Assembly: GCA_036524675.1 (NCBI GenBank)
Contig: DATDBU010000181.1
Span: 1-64,000, forward strand
Direction of reading: 5' to 3'
Origin: DATDAW01 sp036524675
Lineage (GTDB): Bacteria > Verrucomicrobiota > Verrucomicrobiia > Chthoniobacterales > DASVRZ01
DNA length: 64,000 nt
The notes under the pieces are model-generated. The model saw only the letters and a program-made list of their open reading frames with translations, did no database searches and had not been told where the DNA came from. Shown here one piece after another: positions 60,490 through 64,000 of this stretch. How positions within the stretch are numbered: the first letter of the stretch is position 1; each line of letters starts with the position of its first letter. Made by a program: the position numbers and the translations under genes.

Positions 60490-62235
60490 ATGACATTCGC
60501 GACGCTGCAAAACTCGGGCCGCACGAAACGGTTGCCCAACGCGAAAAAGCACACTCCGCGACTTTCAGCGCAGGCGACCGAGGTCGAATTCCCGATCATA
60601 CAGGCGAAGCTGAGAATTGGTGCGCCCAACGATCGATACGAACAGGAGGCCGACCGGGTCGCCGAACAGGTCATGCGGATGCCTGATTCAGAACCAGAAG
60701 CGACCTTCCCCTCGGCTCATCCCGCGAGCCCGCCAAGGGTGCAGCGCAAATGCACCGCGTGCAGCGTCAGCGGCAAGCTCTGCCCAGACTGCGAAAAGGA
60801 GTTACAGCGCCAGCCCGACGACAAGCAGGAAGAGGAGAGTGAAATCCATCCGGTTCGGACGATCGCCACGGACGAAGACCTGCTCCTGGCTGCCAAGGCC
60901 GATAGCCCGTCGCGAGTGCCTATGCGCACTGAAACGGTGGACGGGATCGCTGCTCTGCGAGGCGGAGGCCGGCCCCTGCCCCCGGAGGAGAGGAATTTCA
61001 TGGAGCTCCGTTTCGGACGGGACTTCGGCAACGTCCGGATTCATACGGGACCCCGAGCGGAATCGCTCGCGCGCCAAATACGTGCCCAGGCGTTCACGCT
61101 GGGTGATGACATCGCCTTTGGCGCGGGCCGTTTTCAGCCCGAACAAGAGACTGGCCGCCGGTTGCTCGCCCACGAACTTACGCACACCATCCAACAGTCC
61201 GGTGCGGCGGCTCGGCTGGGTGGGCAGCGGCTGATCCAGCGCGCCGTTTGCGAAAACGTCCCGCCCCCATCAGGCATGACGTGCCTACCGGGGCTTGTTT
61301 CATCGGGTGCTCCCACAGTGGAGACCATTCAGTTCGGGTTGAACGGCTCGACCCTATCTCCTACCGATGAGTCAACGCTCGAAAGTTTCCTCCAGCGCTG
61401 GCACAATGCAGGCGCGACCGATCCCGTCCGGGTTGACGGTTTCGCTAGTTGCGACGGCAAAGCCGATGCAAACTGGATGCTCTCTTGCGCACGGGCTGAT
61501 GCCGTCGCCGCCGTGCTCATCGCGCCTCCCTCGGGCACCCGAGGCGTGCCTCCCGCAATGCTGGAAGTTTTCGCAAATGGTGAAACGGACCAGTTCTCGA
61601 CGAACAGGGTCGTAACTATCAGCACGAACACTCCCCTCGGGCCGCCCGTGTCTCGCGAGCCCTCGATTCTCTCCTGGTCCACCCACAGTAGCTCGGGAAC
61701 TACCGCGGCGGACAATTGTTGCACTCTCTGTCCCCAGAACGTCGGTGTCGGCGCCGTGGCAGGATGGCTCGGCAATGGCATCGAGCATCAGGCGCTCATC
61801 CTGGACCATGATCCAGCCTACAGTTATGATGTGAAGCGGACCATGGACCATCGGGTTTGGCAGCGGAGAACCGTTTTCGGCGTAGGATTCTGGGCGAACA
61901 TCGCAAGCCAGCCGGCAGGTACCCCGGATGACTCCCACGATCAGGATGAATGCCTGACGCCAGTCCTTCCTGTTGCAGGCAACCCCTACGTCTATGTTTG
62001 GGACGGTCCCGGCTTCATGCCGCCTTCTCCGGGTGACACCTCCACCGATTATGTGAACATCACGAACTTTACTGAGTTCGTGCGGATCACCCGCCCGGAT
62101 GGCACCACCTACGATGATCCATTGACGCACGATTGGCACACGAAGACATGGATTTCGAGAGCCGGCGCCGTTTGGTCTGTGGATGTCGTCCAGAGCAGCA
62201 TTGGCACAGGCCATCTCGGGAGTCTCAATCCATGA
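60490..62235 (+). CDS. eCIS core-domain (DUF4157) effector 3 with OmpA-like domain
   Basis: This 581-aa protein keeps the leader end IIQAKLRIGAPNDRYEQEAD, RKCTACSVSGKLCPDCEKE and the DUF4157 block ending AHELTHTIQQ (HELTH at 228-232). Residues ~280-390 resemble an OmpA/MotB peptidoglycan-binding domain: IQFGLNGSTLSPTDESTLES, VDGFASCDGKADANWMLSCARADAV, FSTNRVVTI. The last ~180 residues (GWLGNGIEHQALILDHDPAYS, WDGPGFMPP, THDWHTKTWISRAG) are unrecognised. An OmpA-like module could dock the protein on a cell wall, either at the host envelope or in the target. Confidence 0.82.
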   Translation: MTFATLQNSGRTKRLPNAKKHTPRLSAQATEVEFPIIQAKLRIGAPNDRYEQEADRVAEQVMRMPDSEPEATFPSAHPASPPRVQRKCTACSVSGKLCPDCEKELQRQPDDKQEEESEIHPVRTIATDEDLLLAAKADSPSRVPMRTETVDGIAALRGGGRPLPPEERNFMELRFGRDFGNVRIHTGPRAESLARQIRAQAFTLGDDIAFGAGRFQPEQETGRRLLAHELTHTIQQSGAAARLGGQRLIQRAVCENVPPPSGMTCLPGLVSSGAPTVETIQFGLNGSTLSPTDESTLESFLQRWHNAGATDPVRVDGFASCDGKADANWMLSCARADAVAAVLIAPPSGTRGVPPAMLEVFANGETDQFSTNRVVTISTNTPLGPPVSREPSILSWSTHSSSGTTAADNCCTLCPQNVGVGAVAGWLGNGIEHQALILDHDPAYSYDVKRTMDHRVWQRRTVFGVGFWANIASQPAGTPDDSHDQDECLTPVLPVAGNPYVYVWDGPGFMPPSPGDTSTDYVNITNFTEFVRITRPDGTTYDDPLTHDWHTKTWISRAGAVWSVDVVQSSIGTGHLGSLNP

Positions 62236-62308
62236 CTTACGTTCGTCCGTGTTGAGCAAAAACACTGAAACATCACGGTGGCACTCGCGACCAACCAATT
62301 CGTCCGAG

Positions 62309-64000
62309 ATGAAACTGGCGATGAAACTCACCTCCCTTCAGAAATCGAAATGTCGCAAGCCCCGGTGCGCAGCCGCAAAGCGCAAGCCACGGCGCCCGGC
62401 AAGTGGCCCGGCGCTCTCGCACCCGATCGTTCAGGCCAAGCTCCGCATCGGCGCCTCAAACGATCGATTCGAACAGGAGGCAGATCGCATGGCGGACGCC
62501 GTCATGAAAACTCCAAAGCCCGTGAGCGACTCCGCCCCTGCCTTTGAAGCCAGCTCCGCTTGCGGCACGGTCCAACGCAAGTGTGCAGCTTGTTCCAGCG
62601 CTGGTGGCCTCTGCCCGGAGTGTGCCGAGGAGGAGAAAGTACGGCGGCAGCCAAACGAGGAGGAAGAGGAAGAAGAGGAGGAACTGCAAGCCAAGGCGGC
62701 GCCCGGAAAAGCACCCCGACTGGACCCGAGCGCCGAGGCGCAAATCCACGCTCTCCGCGGCTGCGGCCAGCCCTTGCCTCAATCTGAGCGCCTTTTCTTT
62801 GAGCCACGCTTCAGGACCGACTTCTCCCAGGTTCGCCTGCACATAGGTGCGGCCGCGTCTGCCGCCGCGAGGGCAGTGAGCGCTCGGGCCTTTGCTACAG
62901 GCAGCGATATCGCCTTTGCGCATGGCCAGTACGCGCCGGAGACATCGTTGGGTCGGCGGCTGCTCGCCCACGAACTGGCACACGTCGTACAGCAACGGAG
63001 GAGCCGTCACTCCCTCGGCGGGCACACGCTCCAGCGCCAGGAGCCGACCCCAACCCAAACTCCACTGCAAAAGCTGGATGCCGATTTGGCTTCGTCATGG
63101 ACGCTCGATTCCACACTGCTTAGCGACCTTGCCGCGCTTTCCAGCGCCGAGAGAGCTGTCGTCCTTACGGGAACCAAATACCGCGACCAGCTCATCGAGC
63201 GCCTGGACACAGACGACCTCCGGACCGCCCTGACGACTCTCGACGCGGATTACATGACGTGGCGCGACTGGCTCACGGCGGCCGGTGTCACGCTCTTCAG
63301 CGTGGTTCCGGTTCCCGAATTTTTGCGGAGTACTCCGGACGGCACTCTGGATGTCGAGCTCGAGAAACGCATGATGAACATGTGTCGCTACCTGATCCTC
63401 AACGAAGGAGTGACGGACAATATCAGGTTGGACCAGGGTGCTCGCTCGAAGAAGCAAGCACACATCAAGAGCACGACCTATCACATCATCAAAGGACGTG
63501 TGACTCTCAAGGACCTCCAGGCGCTGCTTGCACCAGCGACCAAGCCAAAACAGAAACCGAAGACTCATACCGCACAGCCCGGTGATTCCCTCTCCCTTAT
63601 TGCGGGTTATCCCAACCCTGGCTGGCAGGACCGCCTCGCACAACTGATCGCGGCCAATCCGGACCTCCCAAATATTAAGAACCGGACACCGGACGATCCC
63701 CGCTACGGATGGCTGGACATCGGTGACGTTATCACCATCCCGTGGGAGGCGGGCGGCGAGGAGAATGTTCCCGATCCGACAGCTCCGCTCGAAGTTCGCG
63801 ATCTGGATAACAATCTGTGGTACGTCGCGGGCTGGGCCCAGGAGGAAACAAACGCCCAGGCCCGCAAGAACCGTGGCCTCAAGCCGGGAGAAGATCCCTC
63901 TCTGGCCTATGAAGGATATGGCATCAGTGAAAAGGAGCGTTTGCCGAACTCGCTAGATCCGACGCACCCTCCCATATCGGAACACGTCTTCGGCCTGGCC
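62309..64000 (+). CDS. eCIS core-domain (DUF4157) effector 4 with LysM, cut by window end
   Basis: An open frame of at least 564 codons runs off the right edge. It starts at ATG 62309 or 62321 (MKLTSLQKSKCRKPR), then HPIVQAKLRIGASNDRFEQE, RKCAACSSAGGLCPECAEEE, an acidic run of nine Glu and the DUF4157 block ending LAHELAHVVQQ (HELAH at 221-225). Further on, residues ~419-480 form a LysM module (HTAQPGDSLSLIAG, LIAANPDL, DIGDVITIPW). The rest (WYVAGWAQEETNAQARKNRG) is unrecognised and incomplete. It continues the effector array and uses a wall-binding module like effector 3 and the PASTA protein. Confidence 0.82.
   Translation, partial: MKLAMKLTSLQKSKCRKPRCAAAKRKPRRPASGPALSHPIVQAKLRIGASNDRFEQEADRMADAVMKTPKPVSDSAPAFEASSACGTVQRKCAACSSAGGLCPECAEEEKVRRQPNEEEEEEEEELQAKAAPGKAPRLDPSAEAQIHALRGCGQPLPQSERLFFEPRFRTDFSQVRLHIGAAASAAARAVSARAFATGSDIAFAHGQYAPETSLGRRLLAHELAHVVQQRRSRHSLGGHTLQRQEPTPTQTPLQKLDADLASSWTLDSTLLSDLAALSSAERAVVLTGTKYRDQLIERLDTDDLRTALTTLDADYMTWRDWLTAAGVTLFSVVPVPEFLRSTPDGTLDVELEKRMMNMCRYLILNEGVTDNIRLDQGARSKKQAHIKSTTYHIIKGRVTLKDLQALLAPATKPKQKPKTHTAQPGDSLSLIAGYPNPGWQDRLAQLIAANPDLPNIKNRTPDDPRYGWLDIGDVITIPWEAGGEENVPDPTAPLEVRDLDNNLWYVAGWAQEETNAQARKNRGLKPGEDPSLAYEGYGISEKERLPNSLDPTHPPISEHVFGLA

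Noticed and set aside
62278..62547. 89-codon ORF at the start of effector 4
   Set aside because: Out of frame with the DUF4157 sequence; the real frame from 62309 remains open to the window end. No frameshift is needed.
55272..63000. DUF4157 HELTH motif as proof of active zinc proteases
   Set aside because: HExxH is conserved in the eCIS core domain, but no third ligand or protease activity can be shown from sequence, so it is treated as a structural or marker domain.

Overview
The window is a 64 kb piece of a GC-rich bacterial chromosome. The dense, mostly co-oriented genes, the dispersed GCGGTC-type palindromes, the 'CGCAGATT' intergenic repeats and the mix of housekeeping genes look like Verrucomicrobiota (Spartobacteria/Chthoniobacterales-like). 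That placement is an inference from style; no 16S or other phylogenetic marker was tested.

Left half (1-27.6 kb), ordinary chromosome: a HicB-HicA toxin-antitoxin pair; an ABC exporter; a small lipoprotein; trpC; tRNA-Gly and tRNA-Lys; an exported M1 aminopeptidase; then a tightly overlapping lipid/acyl-CoA operon (cNMP-patatin phospholipase, PaaK-like acyl-CoA ligase, thiolase, FadJ-like bifunctional enzyme, acyl-CoA dehydrogenase). The stop codon of the last gene lies inside a 22-bp tandem repeat array. Next come a beta-CASP metallo-hydrolase, an 83-aa lone DHp-like protein, uvrA with a translationally coupled TPR protein, a threonine aldolase, prmA, a site-2 protease, a DUF2167 protein and tRNA-Thr.

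Right half (27.8-64 kb), the notable part: a complete-looking extracellular contractile injection system (eCIS; phage-tail-like, Afp/PVC/MAC relatives) with its own apparent control cascade. An IS5-like transposase remnant is followed by a sigma-54 activator with a degenerate receiver. A near-perfect -24/-12 sigma-54 promoter comes next, then a NusG/RfaH-like specialised elongation factor, then leader hairpins. A roughly 25 kb collinear structural operon follows: giant sheath, tube, hub chaperone, Pro-rich protein, Pvc16-like cap, AAA+ ATPase, a small protein, Pvc7-like protein, LysM/gp53, gpD, gpV spike, His-rich protein, gp25, two baseplate-J proteins, a tail-protein-I/beta-helix fusion, and a 1695-aa beta-helix/PASTA protein.

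The operon is followed by at least four eCIS-core-domain (DUF4157) proteins that share a leader and an HExxH block but have unrelated C-termini. One carries a PD-(D/E)xK nuclease-like motif, one an OmpA-like domain and one a LysM domain; the fourth C-terminus is unrecognised. Duplication scars lie between them, suggesting an expanding effector array that continues past the right edge.

Working model (inference): the sigma-54 activator fires the promoter of the NusG paralogue. That protein then helps polymerase read the long operon, past two hairpins just after the abundant sheath and tube genes, so that stoichiometry and all-or-none expression are set at elongation. The DUF4157 proteins are the probable cargo or tip-associated effectors. 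I found no obvious tape measure, tail fibre or classical PAAR tip inside the window.
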